Shown: positions 44,240 to 54,095, counted from the stretch's first letter. The stretch: DNA of 64,000 bases from Halomonas sp. JB37 (GCF_002332255.1 NZ_NRGW01000001.1:1798001-1862000); one strand, 5' to 3'. Numbers and translations are program-made. The notes: generated from the letters alone by a model not told the origin.

Positions 44240-45424
44240 ATGATTTATGACGTTGTCGTTATCGGTGCTGGAGCGGCTGGATTGATGTGTGCTGCTCAAG
44301 CGGGCTATGCCGGCAAACGTACCTTAGTACTAGATCATGCGAATAAAGCGGGCAAAAAGATTTTGATGTCCGGCGGCGGCCGTTGCAACTTTACCAATCT
44401 TGGCACTACGCCACAGCACTTTTACTCGTTAAATCCATACTTTTGCATTTCGGCGCTTCAACGTTACCGTCCTGAGCACTTTGTTGAGTTGATAGAACGA
44501 CACGGAGTGGAGTACGTCGAGAAAACACCAGGCCAATTATTTTGCGCAGTCTCGGCTAAAGAAATAGTGTGCACGCTGATAACCGAGTGCGAATGGGCAG
44601 GGGTTGATATCCAGCTGAGTACTCAAATCAGCGCCGTAGAGCGAAAAGGCGACGCTATGCGGCTTAGCACGTCGGCGGGAGCGATTGATGCTGGAGTGGT
44701 AGTGGTGGCAACCGGAGGGCTTTCGATTCCAACCATGGGCGCGACAGGCTTTGGCTATGACTTAGCTCGCCAGTTTGGTTTAGAGGTTTTAGCGACGCGG
44801 CCTGGGCTAGTGCCTTTTACGCTCAGCGATACATGGAAAGACCGCGCGGCTCAGCTCTCAGGCGTCAGTGCATCGGTGGCAGTAAGTGCCGGTGATCGCT
44901 GTTTTGTAGAACCCATGTTATTTACCCACCGCGGCTTATCCGGCCCCGGCATACTACAGATATCCAGTGTTTGGCAGCCGGGGCAAGGCATCAGTATTAA
45001 TTTACTCCCGAGTGAAAATGCGGCTAGTGCCCTGCGTGATGCTCGTCAGCATATGCCCAAACGTCAGCTTTCCACATGGCTGGGCGAACGCTTTCCTAAG
45101 CGCTTGGCCCAAGCACTATTAGAGTGGTATCCCGAGGATGATGCTGCACGGCCCTTGGCTCACTATTCTAATCAGGCCTTGGATACGTGGGCGCAAAGGT
45201 TAAATGCCTGGCAACTAAAGCCATCTGGCACCGAAGGGTGGCGCACTGCAGAGGTGACAATGGGGGGGATTAATACCGATCAGCTGTCGTCAAAGACCTT
45301 TGAAGTTAAGGACTTGCCTCAACTGCGTTTTATCGGTGAAGTTTTGGATGTAACGGGCGAATTGGGGGGGTACAACTTTCAGTGGGCGTGGGCCAGTGGG
45401 GTAGCCTGTGGGCAATCTTGCTAG
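44240..45424 (+). CDS. HI0933/YhiN-family flavoprotein
   Basis: 394-residue FAD-dependent oxidoreductase of the YhiN family (E. coli YhiN is 400). GAGAAGLMCAAQAGYAGKRTLVLDHANKAGKK is the FAD-binding Rossmann fold; SGGGRCNFTN and the C-terminal VTMGGINTDQLSSKT / GEVLDVTGELGGYNFQWAWASG are family signatures. Redox substrate unknown. ATG 44240 was preferred over the frame's earlier start at 44198 because the family begins with this short N-terminus; the ribosome site is weak. Confidence 0.9.
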   Translation: MIYDVVVIGAGAAGLMCAAQAGYAGKRTLVLDHANKAGKKILMSGGGRCNFTNLGTTPQHFYSLNPYFCISALQRYRPEHFVELIERHGVEYVEKTPGQLFCAVSAKEIVCTLITECEWAGVDIQLSTQISAVERKGDAMRLSTSAGAIDAGVVVVATGGLSIPTMGATGFGYDLARQFGLEVLATRPGLVPFTLSDTWKDRAAQLSGVSASVAVSAGDRCFVEPMLFTHRGLSGPGILQISSVWQPGQGISINLLPSENAASALRDARQHMPKRQLSTWLGERFPKRLAQALLEWYPEDDAARPLAHYSNQALDTWAQRLNAWQLKPSGTEGWRTAEVTMGGINTDQLSSKTFEVKDLPQLRFIGEVLDVTGELGGYNFQWAWASGVACGQSC

Positions 45425-45472
45425 GACCTGACTAGACTAACTGCGCCAAAGCCATGGCATGATAAAAATCGG

Positions 45473-45514
45473 TGCCAAGGCCTCGTTTTTCATTCAATTC
45501 ACGAGGCATTGGCA
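45473..45514. repeat. Inverted repeat between convergent genes
   Basis: Arms TGCCAAGGCCTCG (45473-45485) and CGAGGCATTGGCA (45502-45514) match at 12 of 13 positions, with a 16-base AT-rich loop that starts with TTTTT. Located in the gap between the YhiN-like gene and the yqjK-like gene; it may serve as a terminator for either side. Confidence 0.5.
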
Positions 45515-45547
45515 GCGGTTCACGCCGATCAACTGCTCGCTATCGTT

Positions 45548-45859
45548 TTAAGTCGCCACTTTGGCTAATAGTTTAAGTTTTTTGAAGAGCATATAGCCCG
45601 CAAGCGCTTTCCTGCCTGCTGCCATAGCGCCCCCTGGGTGGCGTACCAGCTTCAGCGCAGCAACGCCACCAATGAAATAAAGCGGAAGTTTGAAGCTTTT
45701 CCAGCTTTTATCTAGCGGTGACGTTGCCTGCTGTAAAAATGCACTTTCTATCAAGATGTCCACACGCTGTTGTTCCAGCTCAGCAAGTAGCTGTGCCTTG
45801 CGCTGAGAGCGGCTTAAAGGCTGAACTAACGGCTTAGCTGTTTTTGCGGATGGTTTCAT
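45548..45859 (-). CDS. yqjK: YqjK-like protein
   Basis: 103-residue basic protein with a conserved RSQRKAQLLAELEQQRVDILIESAFLQQAT region and one hydrophobic stretch (LPLYFIGGVAALKLV), the YqjK family arrangement. It follows yqjE with a 26-base overlap and completes the E. coli-like yqjD-yqjE-yqjK set. ATG 45859 is backed by GAGGAG 7 bases upstream. Function unknown; the set is linked to stress and stationary phase in enterics. Confidence 0.75.
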   Translation of the reverse strand: MKPSAKTAKPLVQPLSRSQRKAQLLAELEQQRVDILIESAFLQQATSPLDKSWKSFKLPLYFIGGVAALKLVRHPGGAMAAGRKALAGYMLFKKLKLLAKVAT

Positions 45860-46238
45860 CCTCATGCTCCTCAAGCAATGCTCTATCAGCCGTAAGCTGT
45901 TTAAGCGTTTCTTTCAAGAGCGAGTGGCGCTTCGATTGGCGAATCGCAATAACAGCAAATAGCACGCTGGCGCCTATCAAAACGGCGGCACTAACGGCAA
46001 TAGCCGTTAAGCGGTAGGTATCCCAAAATAGCACGACTACCAGTGCGGTCAGGGTGGCAATGCCTAATAACAGCAGAACCAAGCTTGCCCCTGCCAAAAG
46101 AAGCAGAACTGCTAGGCGAGCACGCTCTTCTTCTAATTCAAGTACCGCCAAACGCAGGCGGGTTTCGCTATTAGCAATCAGCGAGTTCAGCAAGCGTTTG
46201 GCGGCAGAGAAGACGCGTTGGGTAGGACCCAAGGCCAT
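45834..46238 (-). CDS. yqjE: YqjE-like phage-holin-family membrane protein (DUF1469)
   Basis: 134-residue integral membrane protein with two adjacent hydrophobic helices (ARLAVLLLLAGASLVLLLLGIATLTALVVVLFW and LTAIAVSAAVLIGASVLFAVIAI) separated by a short loop, preceded by an amphipathic helix. Typical of YqjE/phage holin family III. It starts at an ATG overlapping the YqjD stop (TAATG), so translation is coupled. Confidence 0.8.
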   Translation of the reverse strand: MALGPTQRVFSAAKRLLNSLIANSETRLRLAVLELEEERARLAVLLLLAGASLVLLLLGIATLTALVVVLFWDTYRLTAIAVSAAVLIGASVLFAVIAIRQSKRHSLLKETLKQLTADRALLEEHEDETIRKNS

Positions 46239-46570
46239 TAGCGACGACCGAGCAGCATACCCACAACTAGGCCTGCCGCTGCGCCAATACCAATGCTTGT
46301 CCAAGGATTGTCATGGACGTAACGATCACAAGCATCAGCTTGGTGGTTCAGTGAATCACGCGCTTCATCATAGATACGCTCACCGCGTTCTTCCAAACGA
46401 GCGCGAGTATCTTTAAGGCGGCGCTCGGCACGCGAGCGAAGGTCGTTCATCTCACCGCTAGCGTCCTTTGCCGTCGCGTTCATAAGTTCTTCAACCGTTT
46501 CACTCAAATGACGCAGGTCGTCTTTAAGTTGATCTGACTGAGAAGAGAAGGGGAGTTGACGTTTAGCCAT
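46238..46570 (-). CDS. yqjD: ElaB/YqjD/DUF883 family membrane-anchored ribosome-binding protein
   Basis: 110-residue protein: amphipathic helical body (LRHLSETVEELMNATAKDASGEMNDL...) and a C-terminal tail anchor (TSIGIGAAAGLVVGMLLGRR). E. coli YqjD/ElaB attach stationary-phase ribosomes to the inner membrane, which is family knowledge. AAGGAAAG precedes ATG 46570. First gene of the yqjDEK operon. Confidence 0.88.
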   Translation of the reverse strand: MAKRQLPFSSQSDQLKDDLRHLSETVEELMNATAKDASGEMNDLRSRAERRLKDTRARLEERGERIYDEARDSLNHQADACDRYVHDNPWTSIGIGAAAGLVVGMLLGRR

Positions 46571-46649
46571 GGTGTCTTTCCTTTGACGAGTGAATGATTG
46601 AGGCTGCTGTAAGCATAGCAGCCACATCGTAAGAGACAAGTAAATGCTG

Positions 46650-47693
46650 CTATCGGTTCAGCCCTGTCGCACTAAATAATGGATTTAAGCTAAAACCAAT
46701 ACTCAGGCGATGAACGCGATTGTCATAATCTATCAGGCTTTCACCATAGCCGTAGTAATACTGCACATGCGCCCTCAGCGTATTAAACGCTGGCCAGCTA
46801 TAATCAATTTGGGTGCCATAGTTGCCTGCGCTTGGATTGCCGCGCAGCAGGCCGCTCATTTCATGGTTATTATTAAGACGTTTCGCTAGGCGGATGTCGC
46901 CGTAACCCATAAAACGTTCGATGTCTGGGTTGTCGTCATCTTCTTGCGACTCCGGTACCCGCCAGTGCGGCGCCACGGTGAAGGCCCAGTCACCGCGCTG
47001 AAAGGTGCTTTCCAGATAGACCCGGTTCCAGCTACGGGACAGCGGGTCTGAGCGGCCATTAGACTGATGGTTAAACGATACGCGGTTGAGGGTATTCACC
47101 CAACCAAGTGCACTCCAGGCATTATTAAAGTCGATGAATATTTCAGGCTCATAGTTAGTTTCCCGAAAGGGCGATGAGGCATCTGTGTTGTAGGCCTGCC
47201 ACCAGCTGCGCTGAGTGTAGCCAAAAAAGACATCACCATAATTACCAAATGCCTGCTCGGCGAGATTAACCTTGGCGCTGAATTGGAATTTCAATTCCAC
47301 GCTATCCACTGAAGCATCTTCAGTAATATTGCGAAAATTTTCGCGGTTCTGGTTGGCGTTATAGCTGACCGGGAACAGATAATTCGTACGGTGCGTTGTG
47401 ATCGAAAATGGGTTTTGGCTCGATTCCTGTTCAAGCAGCCGGCGCTCGCTTAAGTCTTCCAGCGCCACTTCCTGCGGCAGCGGCTCCACCGGTAAGCCAA
47501 GCGCTGCGTCTTCGGGGCTTGTTACTTGCTGAAGCTGCTGACGAAGCTCATAAAGCTCGGTATTGAGGGCATTAATACGCGCCTCAATTTCTGCCTGTGA
47601 GTCAGCAAAGGCATTTGCACTCGCGGCGCTCACAGCAGTGGCGAGGCTGAGCAGCGTAATAAGTTTTCGCAACGACCGTTTTCGGATGACCAT
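46650..47693 (-). CDS. pldA: Outer-membrane phospholipase A (OMPLA)
   Basis: 347 residues. Signal peptide ends at about AFA30-DSQ. Residues 31-57 form an unusual amphipathic coiled-coil-like prefix (EARINALNTELYELRQQLQQ) before the beta-barrel, not found in enteric OMPLA. The catalytic triad is predicted as H209 and S211 in NHQSNGRSD and N223 in SRSWNR, with spacing +2/+12 identical to E. coli H142/S144/N156. Acts in the outer membrane on misplaced phospholipids. ATG 47693 gives the signal peptide; no strong Shine-Dalgarno was seen. Confidence 0.9.
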   Translation of the reverse strand: MVIRKRSLRKLITLLSLATAVSAASANAFADSQAEIEARINALNTELYELRQQLQQVTSPEDAALGLPVEPLPQEVALEDLSERRLLEQESSQNPFSITTHRTNYLFPVSYNANQNRENFRNITEDASVDSVELKFQFSAKVNLAEQAFGNYGDVFFGYTQRSWWQAYNTDASSPFRETNYEPEIFIDFNNAWSALGWVNTLNRVSFNHQSNGRSDPLSRSWNRVYLESTFQRGDWAFTVAPHWRVPESQEDDDNPDIERFMGYGDIRLAKRLNNNHEMSGLLRGNPSAGNYGTQIDYSWPAFNTLRAHVQYYYGYGESLIDYDNRVHRLSIGFSLNPLFSATGLNR

Positions 47694-47857
47694 CAAGGTG
47701 GCTCGCAAAATGATTAAAAGAGGCAAATGCCAAGGTTGTTTCTATCACGCTACATCGTGAAGTCAATACCTCTGATTGCGCTAGCTATCAGAACGTCTGA
47801 CAATGGGGCAATTATCCGTGTTTGCGGAGCTTTCGATGTCAACGAGGCATAAGTAAC

Positions 47858-50800
47858 GTGGTTAGATACGCCGGTAAATGGTTAGTAACGTGTTTGTTTC
47901 TGCTGGCCATCAGCAGCACTGCTATTTCTCAAGCTTATGCCTCGCTTCAGGCCGATGCGCTGGATGGCGTGCCCGAACAAGCTGAATTGGCATCAAGGCT
48001 CGCTCAATTAGAATCAAATGAAGGAGCGTTAACGAACCAGCAGGCCAGCGATAAAAAAGCCTTAGAGGCGGCACTAGATGCGTACGAAAGGCTGGTGTCC
48101 GTCGATGAGCGATTGAATGCCTTAGACTCCCGTGTTGAGCAGGCCCCAGAGCTGCTGGCAAGTTTACAGCGTGATTTAAGCGATGCTCAAGAAGCTTCGC
48201 AGCAGCTTTCAGTGGCTAATTTAAGCGATCGGCCGCTAGATGAGCTAGAAACAATGCAAACGCAGGCAGTGGTCAAGCTTCAGCAACTGCAAAGCCAGTT
48301 AGCCGAAGTGAACTCACAGCTACTTGCTGCCCAGACGCTCCCAGAGCGCGCTCAGCAAAATATTGCTGAAACGCTTCAGCGCGCCGAGAGTTTACGCCGA
48401 CAGCACGATGAGCGCGAGGCTTTGTTAGCAGATCGACAGCTTTCCGCACTGAATGATGCGGCCCTGATTCAGCTGCGCCTTGAGCGAATACTGGCCGATC
48501 GTGAAGTGAGTTTTAATCAGCGAGAGCTAAGCGCTAATAGCCGGCTACGTGAGCTAGCTCAACAGCGCCGCGATGTACTGATGCTGCAGATCGATTACCA
48601 AGAACAGCAGTTGGGCATGCTGCAAGGTGTGATAGATCAGCAGCGACGCCTGGCCTCTGAGCAGGCCATCGCTGACGCCGCGCGAGATGACCCGTTAATT
48701 GCCGCCGGGCATCCAGTGGTGCTGCAAGTACAGCAAACCAATCAAACTTTAAGCCAAGAGTTATTGCGCGCAACGGATCGTGCTAACAGCATTGTGCGCG
48801 AAAACATAGAAGCCCAGCGCCAGCTAGAGCATGTGCGACAGCTGCAGCGCAGCCTCAATGAGCAGATTGATGCGATACGCGGTAGTCAGCTGCTGTCGCG
48901 TATTCTGCGCGAACAGCGCCAGTCGCTACCGCCGCTATCAGTGCGGAGAGACTTGCAGGATGAAATAGCGGACCTGCGTTTAAAGCAGTTTGATTTGGTA
49001 CGTCAGCGAGACCAGCTTCGTCAGAGCGCACAGTTTGCCGAGACGCGCTTAGAAGAGGCGGGCATAGAGGCAACCCCGGGGCTGGTAGACTCACTTTCTC
49101 GACTGTATCAGTCGCGCCGTGAGCTGGTTGAACAGTTAGAGCAATCCTATGGAAGCCTGTTAAGCGCGGCGATTGAGCTTCAACTGAATCAGCAGCAGTT
49201 GCTTATTACCACCAGCGAGCTGCGCGAAACGATTGATGAGCAGCTTTTCTGGGTCGCCAATAGCCGCCCGCTGGACTTTGGCTGGCTGCGGCAATTGCCT
49301 CACAATTTGTTGTTAGAGTGGAGTGAAGGAGAGTGGCGCGCTATTTTGCCTACCCGCTGGCAGGGACTTTCTTGGGAAGTATTAAAGGGAGCGCCGATTT
49401 TCTTACTTGGCATCGTACTAATGGGCTTGCGGCGCAAAATCAAAACGCGCCTGGCCGACATACATTCGCAAATTGGTCGGCTGAAAAGCGACACTCAGCT
49501 ACATACTCCCAAAGCAGTGCTGTTTAATGCACTGCTGGCTCTTCCGGGCCCGCTCGCGCTAGCCGGCATTGGCATTGGGCTGCTTGAAGTGGCTGGGCCT
49601 TTAGCCACTAGCGTTGCGCCAGGGTTGCTTCAGTTGGCCTTAAGTTGGGGCGTGGTGGCATGGGTGCGCAGGCTGCTGGTCGCGGATGGAGTCGCAGAGC
49701 GCCACTTTACCTGGTCGCCGCAATATACCGCACGGTTGCGTCAACTTCTGGGAGGATTCGGCGTTGCCCTGGTGCCGGTCATTGCGATTGCGACGATGTC
49801 GGATGAAATGGAAACGCCGTTAGCACTGCGCCCCGTCGCTTTTGCGCTATTGTCGTTTGGCTTATTAGCCATGAGCTGGTGGCTAGCGCAGTTAATACTG
49901 GCGCATATCCCTGTATTTGGTGTGCGGCTGTTTCGCTTATTGCTGGGGCTTGCGATGGCAGCGGTTCCGCTGATGCTGCTTGGCCTTGTGGTGTGGGGGT
50001 ACGAATATACCGCGCTGCGCTTAGTGGGCAGGTTTGCCATTACGCTTTATCTGCTGGGGTTGTGGGTGGTGGTGGAAGCGACGCTGGTGAGAAGCTTGGC
50101 CGTAGCTGCTCGACGCCTCGCTTATCGCCGTGCGCTGGCTCGCCGTCGTGCTCAGGTGCAGGAGGGTGCGGAAGGCGGGCTGGAGGTAGTCGAAGAGCCG
50201 CCGCTCGATATGGAGCAAATTAACAGCCAATCCTTACGGCTTTCTAAGTTGATTGTACTGATTGGCTTCAGCGCGCTGCTCTATTTAGTGTGGGCAGACT
50301 TATTGTCAGTGCTTGGCTATTTAGACCATGTGTCGCTTTGGGAGTCTCAAGAGGGTGATTTAGTCGACAGCGTACTGTCAATCTCCGACGTCTTTACTGC
50401 GCTGCTGGTCGTCGCTATTACCTTTATTATGGCGCGTAACCTGCCCGGTCTGCTGGAAGTGATGGTGCTATCCAGGCTGTCGTTGAAACAGGGCAGCGCC
50501 TATGCAATTAGCTCGCTGCTCTCTTATACCATTGTGGGCACTGGGGTGGTGATGGGGCTGGCCACGCTCGGCGTGTCTTGGGATAAACTGCAGTGGCTCG
50601 TGGCAGCATTGAGTGTGGGGTTAGGCTTTGGCCTGCAGGAGATTTTCGCCAACTTTATCTCTGGGCTTATCATTTTGTTTGAGCGCCCAATACGGATAGG
50701 CGACACCATCACGATAGGTAATCTACATGGGACTGTCAGCCGTATTCGTATCCGTGCGACCACGGTTACCGATTTTGATCGTAAAGAGATCATTATTCCC

Positions 50801-51220
50801 AATAAGACATTTGTAACCGACCAGCTGATTAACTGGTCGTTGTCGGATAACGTGACGCGCGTGGTGCTCACCTATGGCGTGGCTCACGGCTCGGATATGC
50901 CCAAGGTGCACCAACTACTGCGCCAGGCTGCCGATGAAAACCACCGAGTGTTAACCGACCCGGAGCCGCAGGTTTTTTGCTTAAACTACGGGCAGCACAG
51001 CCTTAATTTTGAGCTGCGTATTTTTGTTAATGACTTGGTCGACCGCCTGTTTGCCGCCGATGAAGTCAACTGCCGGGTAGATGAGCTATTCCGTGAAGAG
51101 AATGTTCGCGTAGCGTTTGAGCAGATGGATGTATGGTTACACCGAGATCAGGGCGATGCGGTTAAGGTACAGTCTGCAGCGCGGCCGTCCTCAAACGTGC
51201 TACGCCCTGATCCAAGCTAA
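47858..51220 (+). CDS. Large mechanosensitive channel, MscK/MscM (KefA/YjeP) type
   Basis: About 1120 residues. A signal peptide (KWLVTCLFLLAISSTAISQAYA) leads a long periplasmic coiled-coil region (about 40-470), followed by about eleven membrane helices and the C-terminal MscS core: VAALSVGLGFGLQEIFANFISGLIILFERP, NLHGTVSRIRIRATTV and IPNKTFVT. Releases solutes on hypoosmotic shock, which suits a halophile. No ATG is available; the GTG at 47858 is preferred, with GAGG ten bases upstream, over a TTG at 47822. MscK and MscM cannot be told apart here. Confidence 0.9.
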   Translation: MVRYAGKWLVTCLFLLAISSTAISQAYASLQADALDGVPEQAELASRLAQLESNEGALTNQQASDKKALEAALDAYERLVSVDERLNALDSRVEQAPELLASLQRDLSDAQEASQQLSVANLSDRPLDELETMQTQAVVKLQQLQSQLAEVNSQLLAAQTLPERAQQNIAETLQRAESLRRQHDEREALLADRQLSALNDAALIQLRLERILADREVSFNQRELSANSRLRELAQQRRDVLMLQIDYQEQQLGMLQGVIDQQRRLASEQAIADAARDDPLIAAGHPVVLQVQQTNQTLSQELLRATDRANSIVRENIEAQRQLEHVRQLQRSLNEQIDAIRGSQLLSRILREQRQSLPPLSVRRDLQDEIADLRLKQFDLVRQRDQLRQSAQFAETRLEEAGIEATPGLVDSLSRLYQSRRELVEQLEQSYGSLLSAAIELQLNQQQLLITTSELRETIDEQLFWVANSRPLDFGWLRQLPHNLLLEWSEGEWRAILPTRWQGLSWEVLKGAPIFLLGIVLMGLRRKIKTRLADIHSQIGRLKSDTQLHTPKAVLFNALLALPGPLALAGIGIGLLEVAGPLATSVAPGLLQLALSWGVVAWVRRLLVADGVAERHFTWSPQYTARLRQLLGGFGVALVPVIAIATMSDEMETPLALRPVAFALLSFGLLAMSWWLAQLILAHIPVFGVRLFRLLLGLAMAAVPLMLLGLVVWGYEYTALRLVGRFAITLYLLGLWVVVEATLVRSLAVAARRLAYRRALARRRAQVQEGAEGGLEVVEEPPLDMEQINSQSLRLSKLIVLIGFSALLYLVWADLLSVLGYLDHVSLWESQEGDLVDSVLSISDVFTALLVVAITFIMARNLPGLLEVMVLSRLSLKQGSAYAISSLLSYTIVGTGVVMGLATLGVSWDKLQWLVAALSVGLGFGLQEIFANFISGLIILFERPIRIGDTITIGNLHGTVSRIRIRATTVTDFDRKEIIIPNKTFVTDQLINWSLSDNVTRVVLTYGVAHGSDMPKVHQLLRQAADENHRVLTDPEPQVFCLNYGQHSLNFELRIFVNDLVDRLFAADEVNCRVDELFREENVRVAFEQMDVWLHRDQGDAVKVQSAARPSSNVLRPDPS

Positions 51221-51975
51221 GCTTCTGTCGCTGCATGTAAAAGAAACTCGCGATTGCCGTCGCTGCCGGTGATAGGGCTCTCCTGCCAGTGGCGTATGGT
51301 GAGCCCGCAGTCGTGACAAGCGCTTCGAATGCTAGCCTCTACATCGGCAAAAAGTGTCGCATCGCGCACTACGCCGCGTTTGTCCAACGCGCCGGGGCTT
51401 AACTCAAACTGCGGCTTAACCAGTGAGATTAACTGCCCGTCAGGCGGTAATAGCGCGGCAACCTCGGGCAAAATTAGCGTTTGGGATATGAACGAAACAT
51501 CCATTATGGCAACGTGTATTGGCTGGTCCGCAAGAACGTGAATGAGCGGCGTTGCGCTGCTCATGTGCCGTGCGTTGAGGCCTTCCAGACAGGTAACGCG
51601 TGGATCAGTACGCAGCTGTTCTGCAAGCTGGCCATGGCCGACCTCCACGCCAATGACATGGCGAGCACCGAACCGTAGCGCACAGTCAGTAAAGCCACCG
51701 GTTGACTGGCCAATATCCAAAACAACGCAGCCGTCAAAGCGAAGGCCAAGCGCTGTAAGCACTCCTTCCAGTTTCAAGCCTGCGCGGGATACGTAGCGCT
51801 CCTCGGGGTCATCTTCAACGATAAAGCGAGTAGTGTCGGGCCATTTTTCAGACACTTTAGTGAGTACTCTGCCACTGTTAGCTAGGCTGACCCGGCCATG
51901 GCGAATCAGTCGTTGGGCGCGCGTACGTGAGTTGGCCAGCCCTAGGCTGACCAACAGTTGATCAAGTCGTATCAT
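51217..51975 (-). CDS. tlyA: TlyA-family rRNA methyltransferase
   Basis: 252 residues: N-terminal S4 RNA-binding domain (IRLDQLLVSLGLANSRTRAQRLIRHGRVSL) and a FtsJ-like Rossmann methyltransferase domain (VLDIGQSTGGFTDCALRFGARHVIGVEVG). TlyA 2'-O-methylates 16S/23S rRNA; the historic hemolysin label is doubtful. Tail-to-tail 4-base overlap with the mechanosensitive channel gene. No clear Shine-Dalgarno. Confidence 0.9.
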   Translation of the reverse strand: MIRLDQLLVSLGLANSRTRAQRLIRHGRVSLANSGRVLTKVSEKWPDTTRFIVEDDPEERYVSRAGLKLEGVLTALGLRFDGCVVLDIGQSTGGFTDCALRFGARHVIGVEVGHGQLAEQLRTDPRVTCLEGLNARHMSSATPLIHVLADQPIHVAIMDVSFISQTLILPEVAALLPPDGQLISLVKPQFELSPGALDKRGVVRDATLFADVEASIRSACHDCGLTIRHWQESPITGSDGNREFLLHAATEA

Positions 51976-52016
51976 GAGTATATGGGGTGTCGTTAAGCAG
52001 CTTGGTTATCCCATGC

Positions 52017-54065
52017 CTAGGGTGCATTGGGGGCTAAAGATGCATTTGGTCCAGCATCTGCCTGGAGTTCGGTAGGCGGCAAGCGCGCAGCGCCCCAGCT
52101 ACGGTGTAGGTAGTGTTTGACGCTTTCAAGCTCCTCGCTCGTCACAGAGACTATTTCACCACGCTCTAGAGGATCATAGTGATAAATATACAGCCGCGAG
52201 ACGAAGCGCTCAAAAGGTAGCGATGCTTCGCCAAAGCGCTCACCGTTGCCAGACGTACTGACGAGAACGCCGTTACCCCAGTCCTGCCCACTGTCATTGT
52301 TGGGGTTATAGAAATAAATCCGCATGACGTCTGAAGGATCGAGAGACGCACGCAATATAGTAATCGCATGCCAGCCGATGAAGCGCGCTGCGCTATCGGT
52401 AATGGCAATACCCGCAGGCTGCGGATGAATCAGCGGCTGATTGCCATTGTAATAAGGATGATAGCAGGCGTAGAAATGGCGCACGAAATCATCCACATCG
52501 ATTAGCTGGCCCGTCGCTACATCGACATTAATACGAAAACCACGCCCCGACCACCAGCCGTGGAACTCAGGGTTTACCCAGCGGTGAGGGTCGCCTTCTC
52601 GGCCAATGCAACGACGACCCATTTCTGCATAGATACGATCCAGGTGGGGCACCACAATCAGCGACACCGGATCGAGATCCATCGGTAGCTCAGTGGCAAC
52701 GCCAGACAGGCTTTCCATTGATGAGATGGCCTGCCCCTCAAAATGCATAATGATTTCGTCATCGCGTGCTGCCCACGCCACCATCTGTAGCAAATAGTCG
52801 GGGTCGTTATAGGCCCACATCGAAAGTGCGCGGGCAGATTGGCAGGTGGGGTTATTACCCTGGCCAACCCCCAGCGGCAATCCCAGCATGCACAGCACGC
52901 CTTCAATGAGACGCGCTCGAGGAGAAACGCTGTCGCCGTAAGCGATGTTAAGCCGAGACTGCGCCCACTCAGATAGCGGCAAGTTCAGCTGGCGCCACAT
53001 TGCTGGCGCGACCGGCGGCTGGTAAAGAATGCCTCGCTCCAACATTAACGCAAGCCCATAGACCGCCTGCGCCGTAGCAGGATAAACGCCGCCACGAATC
53101 AGCGCCTGGACCAGTTCGCGGTAACACAACAGGCAGTCGCGGCCGGTAGATGAAAGGCCCAGTGCTTCAGAAAGCAAGTGGTCGCCTTCTTCCAGCAAAT
53201 GTCTGAGCAGCACGGTATGGTAAGGCGATACTAGCCCGGTATCATGCATCGCTCGGGCAAAGCCGGTGGATTCAGCCTGTAAAGCGGCTTGATCCATGTG
53301 TTCAAGTCGTTCGCGATAAACGTCGACACCGGGATCTTCGCGACAGGTTTGGGTGGTGCCATAGAGAGAACTGACCAGCCGATCGGCGCCTTGGCCGCTA
53401 ATGCCAAGATCAATCGCAGGATTAGCCTGGCACAGTGCAATCTGGGTAATCATCTGTTTGATCGAATCAACTTGGATCGGACGCTGCTTCAAAATGCGCC
53501 AAATCTCTTCAATCAGTTGATCAATGATGTGTTCGTAGCCAATTCTGTCGGCTAAATGCTGGAAAAGCTGGCGGGGAATAGTGGCCAGCCGGCCTTGGGT
53601 TTCGCGCTCCGCTTCGCTCGGTGCCAAAAAAAGCAGCCACAGATTAATGGCCATGACTTGCGTCAGATAATGGTGGGCATTCTCTTTGGAAATGAGCGAA
53701 TGCTCGACATCGCCCTTGGCCACAGCGAGGAGCCTGAGTTCGCTTAATGCCTCAATCACGAGGACATTGGCATCCGCGCTTTTTAGCGCGAAGGTTGTCA
53801 GCGTAGGCACTAAATATTGAGGTGTTTCCCAATCCGAGCCTAAGAATATGCCAGCATCCTCATACGCTTTCGCGCGAGATTCTAGCGCATCACAACCGCC
53901 ATCCTGTAGTAGCACGCGCCGCGCAGTGTCGAGTACGCGCGGCAGCTTAGCGGGCTTTGAGAACGCGGGCGCCTGCGTAAGCAGGCGCACAGCATCATCA
54001 AATTTGCTCAATAGTGCACTGAGCTTACTATCTTCCTGAGAAGACGCGAGTTGATCTGTCTTCAC
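52017..54065 (-). CDS. Unrecognised 682-residue protein with candidate papain-like triad
   Basis: I do not recognise a named family. Residues 1-390 are mostly alpha-helical and repeat-like, without signal peptide or membrane segments. The second half shows a candidate papain-like cysteine hydrolase/transglutaminase arrangement: C408 in GNNPTCQSARALSMWA, H566 in FIGWHAITILR and N587 in IYFYNPNNDSG. The helix after the Cys, the HAxxI strand and the following strand ending in Asn-Pro-Asn are typical of that fold, and the H-to-N distance of 21 fits. It is encoded 30 bases downstream of an ATP-grasp ligase on the same strand, so they probably work together. Possible roles, all inference: processing, transglutamination or unmodification of a conjugated product. 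Confidence 0.65.
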   Translation of the reverse strand: MKTDQLASSQEDSKLSALLSKFDDAVRLLTQAPAFSKPAKLPRVLDTARRVLLQDGGCDALESRAKAYEDAGIFLGSDWETPQYLVPTLTTFALKSADANVLVIEALSELRLLAVAKGDVEHSLISKENAHHYLTQVMAINLWLLFLAPSEAERETQGRLATIPRQLFQHLADRIGYEHIIDQLIEEIWRILKQRPIQVDSIKQMITQIALCQANPAIDLGISGQGADRLVSSLYGTTQTCREDPGVDVYRERLEHMDQAALQAESTGFARAMHDTGLVSPYHTVLLRHLLEEGDHLLSEALGLSSTGRDCLLCYRELVQALIRGGVYPATAQAVYGLALMLERGILYQPPVAPAMWRQLNLPLSEWAQSRLNIAYGDSVSPRARLIEGVLCMLGLPLGVGQGNNPTCQSARALSMWAYNDPDYLLQMVAWAARDDEIIMHFEGQAISSMESLSGVATELPMDLDPVSLIVVPHLDRIYAEMGRRCIGREGDPHRWVNPEFHGWWSGRGFRINVDVATGQLIDVDDFVRHFYACYHPYYNGNQPLIHPQPAGIAITDSAARFIGWHAITILRASLDPSDVMRIYFYNPNNDSGQDWGNGVLVSTSGNGERFGEASLPFERFVSRLYIYHYDPLERGEIVSVTSEELESVKHYLHRSWGAARLPPTELQADAGPNASLAPNAP

Positions 54066-54095
54066 GGTGACTCCTTATCCCAGCATTAGCAGGGA

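Noticed and set aside
45834-46238. Phage remnant, because the protein is holin-like
   Set aside because: It is the YqjE member of the conserved yqjD-yqjE-yqjK set; no phage genes are near.
51217-51975. TlyA as a hemolysin
   Set aside because: S4 plus FtsJ-type domains indicate an rRNA methyltransferase; the hemolysin name is historical.
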